NCBI GenBank assembly: GCA_937920725.1
Contig: CALEUW010000018.1
Coordinates: forward strand, 124,001 to 188,000
Direction: 5' to 3'
Length of the DNA: 64,000 bases
From: UMGS1601 sp900553335
GTDB taxonomy: Bacteria > Bacillota > Clostridia > Oscillospirales > Ruminococcaceae
The notes beneath the pieces were generated by a model. The model was not told where the DNA came from. It searched no databases and worked only from the letters and a program-made list of their open reading frames with translations. Position numbers and translations under genes: made by a program. Shown piece after piece: positions 9,122 to 18,454 of this stretch (the first letter of the stretch is position 1; each line of letters starts with the position of its first letter).

Positions 9122-9895
9122 ATGAAAAAATTTTCTGTTATTACAATTTCGTATAATGCCGGAGAAGCAGTTAGAAAGACTGTGGATTCTGTATTAAGAC
9201 AAGATTTGACAGATATTGAATACTTGTTCATAGATGGTGCCTCTACAGACAACACTAAGGAAATCATTGTGGATTGTATAGAAAAATTGGAGAATAGGGG
9301 AATCAGTGTTAAATTTATATCTGAACCGGACAAAGGAATTTCGGATGCATTTAATAAAGGAATTTTGTGTGCAGAAGGAGAAATTATTGTAATTTTAAAT
9401 GCAGCTGATACCATGATGGAAGGTACACTGCAAAAAGTACAGCACGAATTTGATCAAGGGATAGATGTATTATACGGAAATGTACTTTTCTGTGATGAGA
9501 AAAGGAATCTTAATTGGATTAGAAAATCTCAAAGCGAGAAGGCGTTAGGAAAACTTAAATATTCGATGGTACTACAGCACCCGGCAACATATATAAGAAA
9601 GAGTGCATATAAGGAATATGGTCTGTATGATATTTCATACAGGTATTGCATGGATGAAGAATTATTATATAGATTTTTTATTTCCGGTGCCAAATTTAAA
9701 TATATGGATTATACATGTACCTGTATGCAGGCAGGTGGCGTTAGTGACGATCAGGTATGGAAGGTTCTTAAAGAAGGGACGAGAATCCCGCTCATGTATG
9801 GCGATCACGCTATAAAGGTTAATATAATCGTTATATTTAAATTTGTAAGACATCAAATGGCACATTTGTACAGACGTCTGTTCAGAAGGAGATAA
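9122..9895 (+). CDS. Glycosyltransferase family 2 protein
   Basis: This is a GT-A transferase of 257 residues. FSVITISYNAGEAVRKTVDS opens the fold, YLFIDGASTDNTKEI gives the nucleotide-binding strand, and SEPDKGISDAFNKGI with ILNAADTM supplies the metal-site region. The pattern is typical of WcaA-like EPS transferases. ATG 9122 is chosen because GGAGG at 9112-9116 sits just before it; an ATG at 9110 lies upstream of that site. It follows the FAD protein by 11 bases and precedes another transferase by one base. Confidence 0.9.
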   Translation: MKKFSVITISYNAGEAVRKTVDSVLRQDLTDIEYLFIDGASTDNTKEIIVDCIEKLENRGISVKFISEPDKGISDAFNKGILCAEGEIIVILNAADTMMEGTLQKVQHEFDQGIDVLYGNVLFCDEKRNLNWIRKSQSEKALGKLKYSMVLQHPATYIRKSAYKEYGLYDISYRYCMDEELLYRFFISGAKFKYMDYTCTCMQAGGVSDDQVWKVLKEGTRIPLMYGDHAIKVNIIVIFKFVRHQMAHLYRRLFRRR

Positions 9896-9896
9896 A

Positions 9897-11102
9897 ATGA
9901 AATATGGAATAGTTGCAATCGGTTATAATCGACTGAAGGGACTGGAAAGACTTCTCAATCAGTTAAACTGTTGCTTTTACGATGAACCAATTGACCTAAT
10001 AATAAGTCTTGACTGTAGTGAAAATAATAAACTTCATGATTTTGTTTATTCGTTTAGATGGCCGTATGGTGAAAAAAAAGTAATTATTCATTCGCATAGG
10101 TTAGGCTTAAAGGAGCATGTTTTATCCTGTGGTGATTTGCTTAATAAGTATAGTTTGGATGCAATTGCAGTATTTGAAGATGATGTTTTTCCAGGATATG
10201 AGTTTTTTCGGTTTATGAAGCAAGCGGTTGAGTATTATAAAGATGATGATAATATTGCCGGAATATCTTTATATCAACATAGAATTTGTGCTAGTGCTCA
10301 ACTTCCGTTTACACCGCAAAACAGCGAATATGATGTCTACTTTATGAAGATAGCACAGTCTTGGGGACAGGTATGGACAAAAAAACAATGGATCAGTTTT
10401 AAAAGTTGGTATGATGTGAATTCTGCTTTGTGGAACAGCAGTGATTATGTTCCGGATAATGTTGCACAGTGGCCCAAGTCTTCTTGGCTTAAATATTATT
10501 GGAGGTATTGCGGAGAAACAAACAAATATTTTGTATATCCATATCAGGCGCTGGTAACATGTTTTGCCGAGGCAGGAGAACATACCATTCGTTCCTCATC
10601 TATGTTGCAGGTACCTTTAGTAACCTCGTGGGAAAGAGAATATCATTTTGCAGATTTGGATTCGGAAAAAGCAGTAAGATATGATGCCTTTTGGGAAAAT
10701 GAGGCAGCAGCAGTTTGGTGTGCAAAGAGATGTGCAATTAGTAAAGATGATATTTCAATTGATATATACGGAGCTAATAGAAACAGAATGCATAAAAGAT
10801 ATTGGCTTACGCAGAGAAAGGAAAATTATAAAATCATTGCTTCTTATGCATTAGAATTAAGGCCTCATGAAATGAATGTATTATTAGGTGTTGAAGGAAA
10901 TGACATATTGCTATATGACACACAGCAATATGTCAATAATGCACATAGCAAGAAATTACGCTATGTGGATTTTATAGAATATTATTTGACGCATATGTTT
11001 GGGAAAAAAACAATAAACAAGTTAGTAACAAGTTCATATGTACGTTCTGTTCAAGATAGAATTAAGACTATTATTTTCAAAATGAGAAAGCGAGGGAGAT
11101 AA
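9897..11102 (+). CDS. Putative GT-A-type glycosyltransferase
   Basis: The N-terminus GIVAIGYNRLKGLERLLNQL and LIISLDCSE look like a GT-A nucleotide-sugar transferase. FEDDVFPGYEFF (about residues 92-103) provides an acidic metal-binding motif comparable to the DxD/EDD of GNT-I-like enzymes. The middle is rich in aromatic residues (IAQSWGQVWTKKQW), and the last ~120 residues have no domain I recognise. At 401 residues it is longer than ordinary GT2 enzymes. It abuts both neighbours, so it is surely in the same transcript. Donor and acceptor are unknown. Confidence 0.75.
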   Translation: MKYGIVAIGYNRLKGLERLLNQLNCCFYDEPIDLIISLDCSENNKLHDFVYSFRWPYGEKKVIIHSHRLGLKEHVLSCGDLLNKYSLDAIAVFEDDVFPGYEFFRFMKQAVEYYKDDDNIAGISLYQHRICASAQLPFTPQNSEYDVYFMKIAQSWGQVWTKKQWISFKSWYDVNSALWNSSDYVPDNVAQWPKSSWLKYYWRYCGETNKYFVYPYQALVTCFAEAGEHTIRSSSMLQVPLVTSWEREYHFADLDSEKAVRYDAFWENEAAAVWCAKRCAISKDDISIDIYGANRNRMHKRYWLTQRKENYKIIASYALELRPHEMNVLLGVEGNDILLYDTQQYVNNAHSKKLRYVDFIEYYLTHMFGKKTINKLVTSSYVRSVQDRIKTIIFKMRKRGR

Positions 11103-11966
11103 ATGTCACTTGTCAGCAGAAAATTCAAGTGGTATAGGAATAAAGCGGTTACTTTGTTTTATCAATTGTATTCCCCTAAGTCAGGCACAATAAGTTCAAA
11201 TAATACTCCCAGAATTATCGTTACAATGACAAGTTTTACAAAAAGGTTGGATACACTCTACCTTTGCGTAAAAAGTCTTCTGAATCAAAAAAGAAAACCG
11301 GATAAGGTGATTTTATATTTGGGGAAAGATGTTGCGGATAAGATAATTCCGGATAATTTGCGAAAATTGGAGAAATTCGGATTAGAAATAAAGACGGGAT
11401 ATGATGATATTAAACCCCATAAAAAATACTATTATGCAATGCAGGAGTATCCGGAAGACATAATTATTACGGTGGATGATGATGTTATATATCATCGAGA
11501 TCTTGTTTATGGGCTTATGGAAGCACATCAGTATCATCCGGATGCAGTCATTTGCAGGCGAGCAAGGAAAGTCCTATATGATGACGAAGGACATCTTCTA
11601 CCATATAATAGTTGGCCGAAAATAGATAATAATGAAGGACCGGCATTTGATATATTGCCGACAGGAGTAGGAGGAGTTTTATATCCGCCGCATTGTCTGC
11701 ATGAAGATGTGTTTGATAAAGACACTCTGACAGATATTTGCTTAAAAGCAGATGACATATGGCTTAAATATATGGAAGTGCGAAAGGGAACAAAAGTAGT
11801 ATTTACGAGGGCTAAGCATGGTGATCCGGGGATAATTCCAAAAACATTTTCTTCGGGCTTGTATAACGAAAATGTAAATGAAAACCAAAATGATTTGTAT
11901 CTGAAAAAAATGTGTGAAAGGTATCATATTGATATTACCGGAAAAGTGATAAATCAAAGTCCATAA
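11103..11966 (+). CDS. Putative glycosyltransferase with DDD motif
   Basis: The start codon follows the previous stop without a gap. After a basic N-terminus the protein shows RIIVTMTSFTKRLDTL, KSLLNQKRKPDKVILYLG and IIITVDDDVIYHRDL (DDD at about residues 124-126). This is the layout of a family of EPS-cluster transferases related to GT2. A proline/glycine-rich segment around DILPTGVGGVLYPP is conserved-looking. It should act in the cytoplasm on the lipid-linked acceptor. Its substrate cannot be predicted. Confidence 0.75.
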   Translation: MSLVSRKFKWYRNKAVTLFYQLYSPKSGTISSNNTPRIIVTMTSFTKRLDTLYLCVKSLLNQKRKPDKVILYLGKDVADKIIPDNLRKLEKFGLEIKTGYDDIKPHKKYYYAMQEYPEDIIITVDDDVIYHRDLVYGLMEAHQYHPDAVICRRARKVLYDDEGHLLPYNSWPKIDNNEGPAFDILPTGVGGVLYPPHCLHEDVFDKDTLTDICLKADDIWLKYMEVRKGTKVVFTRAKHGDPGIIPKTFSSGLYNENVNENQNDLYLKKMCERYHIDITGKVINQSP

Positions 11967-12020
11967 GAGCAATAAAATATTCATTCTTCTATAATTAAAT
12001 TTTATATAAGGGATGTAAAA

Positions 12021-12605
12021 ATGAATATAAAAAGAATAATATTAAAAATAAAAAGATTTCCTTCAAAATTAGTTAATAGAGTCATACTGAAAATCAGAAG
12101 AATTCAATACGGTGCAAATTTTGTCGCCTACGGTACACTTTTTATTAGAGGTACAGGTAAGATTTTGATAGGAGATAATGTGACTATCATATCCTGCCGT
12201 GAAACAAATCCTATAGGCGGTGACACAAAAACCATTTTACATGCACATGAAAATGGTTTGATTTCTATTGGAAATAATGCTGGCATGTCTAACGTGACAA
12301 TAGTTTCACGAAATTTAGTTACTATTGAGGATGATGTATTTATTGGTGGAAGCTGTAAAATATACGATAATGATTTTCATCCATTAAACTACGAACAGCG
12401 TATTTCTACCCCTAATGACAGTATTGCTTCAAAGCCTATCACAATTAAAAGGGGAGCTTTTATAGGTGCACATTCTATTATTTTGAAGGGTGTCACGATT
12501 GGAGAGAAGAGTATTATCGGTGCAGGCTCAGTTGTAACAAAGTCCGTTCCGGATGGCGAAATTTGGGGAGGAAACCCAGCCAGATTTATCAAAAAAATAA
12601 ATTAA
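12021..12605 (+). CDS. Left-handed beta-helix (hexapeptide) acyltransferase, WcaF-like
   Basis: The 194-residue protein is built of hexapeptide repeats, visible as ILIGDNVTI, LISIGNNAGMSNVTIVS, VTIEDDVFIGGSCKIYDND, and near the C-terminus IGAHSIILKGVTIGEKSII and GAGSVVTKSVPDG. Such proteins form trimers and move acetyl or related groups from CoA onto sugars. The DNDFHPLNY segment corresponds to the active-site region of maltose/galactoside acetyltransferase relatives. It probably O-acetylates the repeat unit. The basic N-terminus may contact membrane. Confidence 0.87.
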   Translation: MNIKRIILKIKRFPSKLVNRVILKIRRIQYGANFVAYGTLFIRGTGKILIGDNVTIISCRETNPIGGDTKTILHAHENGLISIGNNAGMSNVTIVSRNLVTIEDDVFIGGSCKIYDNDFHPLNYEQRISTPNDSIASKPITIKRGAFIGAHSIILKGVTIGEKSIIGAGSVVTKSVPDGEIWGGNPARFIKKIN

Positions 12606-12630
12606 TTACTCTATAAGTGAGGAAAGAAGT

Positions 12631-13272
12631 ATGCTAGTTAAAAAGGGACGATTTGCACGGTATGATAAAAAGTGTCAATTTGAAGGAAATAATTATATCG
12701 GTAAGCTTGGATGTGCTAAAGAGAGTTTTTTCGGGAGATTTTCTTACATAGGTGATTACAGTTATGCAAACAAAATGCATATAGGACGATTTACCAGCAT
12801 AGCTTCCAGATTGGATATTATTGCGGGGGAGCATCCGTCAAGGGATTTTGTTTCAACTAATCCAGCTTTTTTCAAACTGGATATTTTTTTGGGAAAATCT
12901 TTTGTATATAAACGAAAGTGTAGTGATTACAAATTTGTCATCGTTGATGGGAAAGAGTATTTTTGTTCCGTTGGAAATGATGTATGGATTGGATCAAATG
13001 TGAAAATATTGAATGGGGTAAAGATAGGAGACGGTGCAATTATTGCTGCGGGTGCAGTTGTTGTTAAAGATGTACCATCGTATGCAGTAGTCGGGGGCGT
13101 ACCGGCAAAAATTATTCGTTTTCGTTTTTCAGAAGATCAGATAGCTTTTTTAGAGAAATTAAAATGGTGGGAAAAGGATGACCAATGGCTCGAAAGTCAT
13201 GCGGATAAATTTGAAAATATAGAGGAATTGATGAAGACAGTGACCAAGGAAGAAGAACTGGCTAAAGATTAG
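12631..13272 (+). CDS. CatB-like hexapeptide acyltransferase
   Basis: This 213-residue protein is a second left-handed beta-helix acyltransferase, closer to the CatB/xenobiotic acetyltransferase group. RFTSIASRLDIIAGEHP is followed by the looped-out segment with Phe/Lys-rich FFKLDIFLGKSF, then VWIGSNVKILNGVKIG and AAGAVVVKDVPSYAVVGG. In a polysaccharide locus it most likely acylates a sugar residue rather than an antibiotic. A GAGGAAAG Shine-Dalgarno (12619-12626) precedes the ATG. Two such enzymes side by side suggest two sites or two kinds of acyl decoration. Confidence 0.87.
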   Translation: MLVKKGRFARYDKKCQFEGNNYIGKLGCAKESFFGRFSYIGDYSYANKMHIGRFTSIASRLDIIAGEHPSRDFVSTNPAFFKLDIFLGKSFVYKRKCSDYKFVIVDGKEYFCSVGNDVWIGSNVKILNGVKIGDGAIIAAGAVVVKDVPSYAVVGGVPAKIIRFRFSEDQIAFLEKLKWWEKDDQWLESHADKFENIEELMKTVTKEEELAKD

Positions 13273-13281
13273 GAGCGGCTC

Positions 13282-14364
13282 GTGTTGAATAAGAATGTAA
13301 ATATGAAAACAGGAATATTAACATTTCATAATGCAAATAATTATGGAGCAGTTTTGCAGGCATATGCACTGCAGGAAGCTGTTAAAAAAATTTGTCCGGA
13401 AGTATCAATTATTGATTATCGATGTAGGGCAATTGAAATGAGATACTTTCCGCCAAACCTGCATGAAGGATCGCTGAAACATAGGCTGAGAAGATGTGTT
13501 GAATATGGATTTCAAAAAATAAAGTATAAAAAATTTGATATATTCCGTAAAAACTTTTTTAATTTGGATAAGAAAGAGTTATTGGATAATGATTACTATG
13601 ACATAATTATCGTTGGCAGTGATCAGGTTTGGAATTATAAATTAACAGATTGTGATTGGACGTTCTTCTTAAAGCCTGTAATAAATTCGGTTCAAAAATG
13701 TGCATACGCACCAAGTTTTGGACTTTCTAATATTGAACCTATATTAGAAGAAGAGATTGCGTCTTGTCTTAATAATTTTAAACAGTTGTCCGTACGAGAG
13801 GAAACGGGAAGGACCCTTATCAGCAGATTAACTGGGAAAGATGTGCCGGTTGTAGTAGATCCTACATTATTGTTATCTAAGACTGAATGGATTACAAAAA
13901 TGCAAATCAAAAAGAAAAGAGAAGAATACATTTTGGTTTATTTGTTTGGTGTGATTAAAGAAGCAACGGACTATATACACTGGCTGTCAGAGAAAACAAA
14001 ATTGCCGATAATCGTTATTGACAGCTCATTAAAAAAGGTTATAAAAGGCAAATATGTCCGTTTTGCTTCACCGAAGAAATGGGTGGAATTATTTGCAAAT
14101 GCTAAATATGTAGTTACTAATTCCTTTCACGGGCTGATGTTTTCAATTATATTTGAAAAAGAGTTTTATATAGCGCCTCTTCAAAAAGAAGTAAAAACAG
14201 GTTCAAGAATAGATGACAGTTTGGAGCGTTTAGGTTTGGAGAACAGAAAGATCAATGGATTCATGATAAAAGAGGATATTGATTATGAAAAGGTGCACGA
14301 GCGATTGGAGGAGATGATAAGTCATTCTATGACGTATTTATTGAATTCAATGGAGGAAATATAG
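13282..14364 (+). CDS. Polysaccharide pyruvyl transferase family protein
   Basis: The protein matches the PF04230 type. GILTFHNANNYGAVLQAYAL near the N-terminus is a signature of the clostridial subfamily. IIVGSDQVWN, SVREETG, VVDPTLLLSKTEW and the C-terminal VTNSFHGLMFSIIF follow in family order. Members add pyruvate ketals to sugars from phosphoenolpyruvate, although this subfamily is biochemically little studied. AGGAG at 13271-13275 supports the GTG at 13282 or the TTG at 13285; the ATG at 13303 is too far from it. FrhB-like proteins such as the one at 19664 often share loci with this family. Confidence 0.85.
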   Translation: MLNKNVNMKTGILTFHNANNYGAVLQAYALQEAVKKICPEVSIIDYRCRAIEMRYFPPNLHEGSLKHRLRRCVEYGFQKIKYKKFDIFRKNFFNLDKKELLDNDYYDIIIVGSDQVWNYKLTDCDWTFFLKPVINSVQKCAYAPSFGLSNIEPILEEEIASCLNNFKQLSVREETGRTLISRLTGKDVPVVVDPTLLLSKTEWITKMQIKKKREEYILVYLFGVIKEATDYIHWLSEKTKLPIIVIDSSLKKVIKGKYVRFASPKKWVELFANAKYVVTNSFHGLMFSIIFEKEFYIAPLQKEVKTGSRIDDSLERLGLENRKINGFMIKEDIDYEKVHERLEEMISHSMTYLLNSMEEI

Positions 14365-14367
14365 CGT

Positions 14368-15591
14368 ATGTGGAATATTCGTATAAAAAAACACGAGATT
14401 ATTTTATACATAATTTTAGCTCTTTCTGTTTTAGATATTATACCTGTTTCTTTTGGAAATTCCTTGCGATACAAACTTATGTTATGTTTGGGACTTGTTC
14501 TTTACCTTTATTGCGCAACCGTTGCTTTTAGACGCAGCACGCCGGTTATAATAAAGGTCGCATATGTAGTGTGTGTCATCAATGCGTTTTCAATTTTAAG
14601 TTCGGCAGATAACATATATAATTACATCTATATGTTAATGGAGGCCGTTCTCTGGATGTTGGTTATGATTGCGGTCTATGGATTGGTAGCAAAATGCAGT
14701 AAGCCGCAGGAAATGGGAAGTAATATATATTATTGTATAGGAATTATATTTTTGATATGCGGTTTATTGTGTTTTAGACCTAGCCTTATGTCATCTTACA
14801 GAGAATGGGTAAGTATGCTATATAAACTGTATTATCCGCTTTGCTTGCTGCCACTGGTATTGATTACGAAAAAAAGATTTTATCTCTTTAATGGCTATGT
14901 TAAATACTCCAAAGTATTCGTAATTTTAATAGTGGGAGTACTGATTCTGTTGTCATCAAAAAGAGGGGGATTTATCGCCCTTGTTTGTGGAATTGCAATA
15001 TATTATAGCATAATTATATCTATCACTCCGCAGAGAAGTAAAAGACTGACTTATATCAGAAATGTCACAATGATTTTTGCATTGGCGTTAATTGTTTTGA
15101 TTGTGCTTGAACAGTCCGGAGAATTTGAGATTTTCAATCGTTTGTCAAGTATTGGCTGGAATGCTGAAGGAACTTCAGGCAGAACTGAGATTTGGAAAGA
15201 GTTATTATCTGTATATGATAATGGAACTATAATTCAAAAGTTATTTGGATTTGGACATAATGCAACGTATAATTATACTACAATTTCTGTTGCCGGTCAT
15301 AATGATTATATTAACAATTTATTTAATTATGGACTGATTTCTGTTTCGTTACAGATCGTTATTATTCTTGGCTTGATATTTCGTTGTTTTCGGATGGTAA
15401 AAATGAAGAACACAATGGCTCCTGCATTTGGGTGTTCGTTGGCGATCTTTTTTGTACTTTCCATGGTTAGTATTTGCATTTCAACATCTGAAATCAGTTT
15501 GTATCTGGGATATATCTGGGGACTGGTTTTAGGAAATTCTAACAAAGAACAGGAGCAGTTGACAGGTCAAAAAAATATTTTGTTAGTTTAA
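14368..15591 (+). CDS. O-antigen polymerase/ligase-like membrane protein (Wzy/WaaL type), first copy
   Basis: The 407-residue protein has about ten hydrophobic segments. A large non-cytoplasmic loop in the second half carries GRTEIWKELL and the AGHNDYINNLFNYGL motif. The RGGFIALVCG segment near residue 195 with a nearby basic residue is also typical of Wzy/WaaL proteins. It should join lipid-linked repeat units outside the membrane. The three-base gap from the previous gene indicates coupling. A similar protein is encoded at 17140; which is polymerase and which ligase or relic cannot be told. Confidence 0.8.
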   Translation: MWNIRIKKHEIILYIILALSVLDIIPVSFGNSLRYKLMLCLGLVLYLYCATVAFRRSTPVIIKVAYVVCVINAFSILSSADNIYNYIYMLMEAVLWMLVMIAVYGLVAKCSKPQEMGSNIYYCIGIIFLICGLLCFRPSLMSSYREWVSMLYKLYYPLCLLPLVLITKKRFYLFNGYVKYSKVFVILIVGVLILLSSKRGGFIALVCGIAIYYSIIISITPQRSKRLTYIRNVTMIFALALIVLIVLEQSGEFEIFNRLSSIGWNAEGTSGRTEIWKELLSVYDNGTIIQKLFGFGHNATYNYTTISVAGHNDYINNLFNYGLISVSLQIVIILGLIFRCFRMVKMKNTMAPAFGCSLAIFFVLSMVSICISTSEISLYLGYIWGLVLGNSNKEQEQLTGQKNILLV

Positions 15592-15617
15592 ATACGGACA
15601 GTGAGGACACAGATGTT

Positions 15618-17123
15618 ATGAAAGGAAAGGCTAAAAAAGCAACTGTTAATATACTTACAGGAATGGGCAGTCAGCTTGTATTAATCATAATGGGAATTAT
15701 TATTCCCAGGTTGGTTTTAACACATTTTGGTTCAGATGTTAATGGAGTGCTGTCGACAATCAGTCAGGTTTTTGTGTATGTTGGGTTACTGGAAGCAGGA
15801 ATCGGACAGGCAACGAGAAATGCGCTATTTCAACCTCTTACAGAGAATGATAAGAATTCTTTGTTGCGAGTGATGACTACTTCAAAAAAATATTTTCAGA
15901 AAGTCACATCGATTTATATTCTGATCGTAATTGCGATAGCTATTTTTCTGCCATTTGTGCTTAATACGGGAATGGAAAAAAAAATAGTTTTCTTTATCGT
16001 GATTTTAGAGGGATTTTCTAATGCACTTCCGTTTTATTTTACAGAAACAGAAAAGCAGTTAATTAATGTTGAAGGTAAGTATTATGTTATAAGCAACATC
16101 AACTTAATAATAAGGATGATGATGTATGGCATAAAAATCGTTCTGATTATTTTAGGAATGGATATTGTACTCATCCAATTTGGATATTTTATAGTATCTT
16201 TATTTCAAGTGTTTCTATATAAATGTTATTTCAAAAGATGTTATGGATGGGTCACTTATAAATCAGAGGTGGATGAGAGTTTACTACAAGATCGTAATGG
16301 TTATATGGCTTCGGAGTTTGCGTGGACAGTATTTTCTTCAACAGATATGATTGTGCTGTCAATGTTTGCAAGTACTAGTTTAGCAAGCGTATATTCTGTT
16401 TATAATATGGTGTTTTCTTATTTGTGCGCTTTTATGGAAGCTGTTTATGGAGGGCTTACATTTTTGCTTGGTCAATCTTTTCATGAAAACAAACAAAAGT
16501 ACATAAAGATTCATGATACTATGGAGCTAGCGATTACTACTATAATTTGTGCGGCTATGTCAATTTGTTGTTTCCTTATTATTCCATTTGTACGACTGTA
16601 TACGAGAGGAGTAACTGATGTTGAATATATTATTCCTTCGATTCCGATTTTGTTTGGACTGATTCAGATTTTATCTTGGGCGAGGAAAGTGTGCGGCAAT
16701 TTGACAGCATTAGCGGGTTATGCAAAACAGGTAGGTAAGATTTCTCTGATAGAAGCATTTTTAAATATAATATTGTCTATTGTTCTTGTGAATTTCATGG
16801 GAATATACGGAGTATTGTTGGCAACGGTGGTAACATTACTTTTTAAAACAATATACTTGTATATCAAAGCAAACAGAAATATATTAAAGCGAAGTTTGTT
16901 ACCATCTATGAAAAATCTGGTAGTAAATGTTAGCTGCTTTTTAATATGTATTTTTATTTCAAATAAAGTTGATTTGAAAATAGACACTTATTCAAAGTTT
17001 TTCATGTGTGCATTATTGATTAGTATAATTATTATAATTGTTTTTGGAGTCATAAATATCATTACAAATTATAGGCTAATTCATGAACAGTTACGAAAAT
17101 TGTGCGATAGGCGTAGAAGCTAG
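15618..17123 (+). CDS. Polysaccharide flippase (Wzx/MATE-like)
   Basis: This 501-residue integral membrane protein has about 12-14 hydrophobic helices and the N-terminal pattern of Wzx/RfbX proteins (LTGMGSQLVLIIMGIIIPRL, then GSDVNGVLSTISQVFVYVGL). A charged cytoplasmic stretch near residue 210 separates two halves. It should flip the undecaprenyl-linked repeat unit to the outer face of the membrane before polymerisation. It lies between two Wzy/WaaL-like genes. GTGAGGA at 15601-15607 serves as ribosome site for ATG 15618. Confidence 0.88.
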   Translation: MKGKAKKATVNILTGMGSQLVLIIMGIIIPRLVLTHFGSDVNGVLSTISQVFVYVGLLEAGIGQATRNALFQPLTENDKNSLLRVMTTSKKYFQKVTSIYILIVIAIAIFLPFVLNTGMEKKIVFFIVILEGFSNALPFYFTETEKQLINVEGKYYVISNINLIIRMMMYGIKIVLIILGMDIVLIQFGYFIVSLFQVFLYKCYFKRCYGWVTYKSEVDESLLQDRNGYMASEFAWTVFSSTDMIVLSMFASTSLASVYSVYNMVFSYLCAFMEAVYGGLTFLLGQSFHENKQKYIKIHDTMELAITTIICAAMSICCFLIIPFVRLYTRGVTDVEYIIPSIPILFGLIQILSWARKVCGNLTALAGYAKQVGKISLIEAFLNIILSIVLVNFMGIYGVLLATVVTLLFKTIYLYIKANRNILKRSLLPSMKNLVVNVSCFLICIFISNKVDLKIDTYSKFFMCALLISIIIIIVFGVINIITNYRLIHEQLRKLCDRRRS

Positions 17124-17139
17124 TATACAGGGGCAGATC

Positions 17140-18363
17140 ATGACAGAAAATAAGATTTTTAGAGAAAAACGAGTTTTTTCAGTTGTATTTGTATTGGTTA
17201 TAGGATTAACTTTTCTTGACAGTTATTATCAGACAGGAAGTCTTAAAGTAGTTTCGATTGTAGCTGTATTTCTGGCTTGTTGGAAAATAGCAAGAGGTAT
17301 GGGATCTGACAAGCTAAGAAAACAATTATTGATTTTCATATTACCGATTATTTTCTTAATGTTAGTAACAGTTTTGCTGTTTGTATTTTCAGGGAATAAA
17401 AGTGGACTGGCATCGTTATTATATGGTGAGAAGAAGCTGCTTTATCAGTTAATAAGTATATTGGTAGCATGTGCGGCAGTGTTGCTTTTTGGTAAGAGAG
17501 CTGTTGTTTTAACTGTTTATGGTATATGCCTTGCAGGAGTAACAATTCTGCTGATTTCGTTAAGTAAGTATGGAGTTTCTGCTTCAGCAAGAGCATGTTT
17601 GGATCTTATAAATACTTACTTTACCGGAAATCCATCAGTGCATGATTTTACGGCTTCCATGGAAATGCATGATTTTACTTTTTCTTTGGGCATGATTTTG
17701 ATTTACCTATTATTTTACAGAAAGATCGGAATACGTTGCTATGCAGTTTGGATTTTATTGCTAAGTGTTCTTTTTCTGCTGGGATATTGTAGGATCGCTT
17801 TTTTAGCTGTGTTTGCCGGAATTATATTTGAGATTTTAGGAATATTGTTTAAACGAAAAACAGAAAAGTTTAAGATATTCGGAATCTATGCTGCTTTAGT
17901 ATTGCTCGGTATTTGTTGTATTATCTTCTTGTGGATTATTTATAATGGTGAGTTGAAAACAATTTTTCAAAATACTGATATGACGATTAATGGAAGGGAA
18001 ATGTGGTTTGCCGAGATAGAAAAAGTTCCATTTGACATAGGCTATGTGGGAAGTGGCATAGGGTATACATGGAATTTATTTGGAATGGAAATTCATAATG
18101 ATATTTTACGTCAGTATATTGATTTAGGAGGAGTAGTATTTCTTTTTTGGCTTTTCGTGCAATTAGTATTGATACCATTTTGCTTGAAAAGATGGATATC
18201 ATTCAAGTCATTAAAGATATATTGTACTTTTACGATTTTTTTATTTGTCACTTATTTTACCGATAATTCAATGTTTTATTTTAATTCGATGTATGTATAT
18301 TATATGCTTTGCATGCAGGGTTGTGTGGATAGTGACAATGAAAATGGTGAAATAATATGTTAA
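17140..18363 (+). CDS. O-antigen polymerase/ligase-like membrane protein, second copy
   Basis: About ten hydrophobic segments in 407 residues, with YCRIAFLAVFAGII and, in the periplasmic-type loop, TINGREMWFAEI followed by MEIHNDILRQYIDLGGVVF. The HND motif in that loop is shared with the protein at 14368. I chose ATG 17140, preceded by AGGGGCAG (17129-17136). An upstream in-frame ATG at 17083 would overlap the flippase gene by 41 bases and add non-family residues. It may be the polymerase, with the first copy attaching the polymer elsewhere, or the reverse. Confidence 0.75.
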   Translation: MTENKIFREKRVFSVVFVLVIGLTFLDSYYQTGSLKVVSIVAVFLACWKIARGMGSDKLRKQLLIFILPIIFLMLVTVLLFVFSGNKSGLASLLYGEKKLLYQLISILVACAAVLLFGKRAVVLTVYGICLAGVTILLISLSKYGVSASARACLDLINTYFTGNPSVHDFTASMEMHDFTFSLGMILIYLLFYRKIGIRCYAVWILLLSVLFLLGYCRIAFLAVFAGIIFEILGILFKRKTEKFKIFGIYAALVLLGICCIIFLWIIYNGELKTIFQNTDMTINGREMWFAEIEKVPFDIGYVGSGIGYTWNLFGMEIHNDILRQYIDLGGVVFLFWLFVQLVLIPFCLKRWISFKSLKIYCTFTIFLFVTYFTDNSMFYFNSMYVYYMLCMQGCVDSDNENGEIIC

Positions 18364-18454
18364 TCAAAAGACAAGTTCAAGATTATTGTGCTGATTAAAG
18401 TTATTAAGAAAAAACAAAAAACATATGATCAATTATAGCAATGGAGGTAGCACT

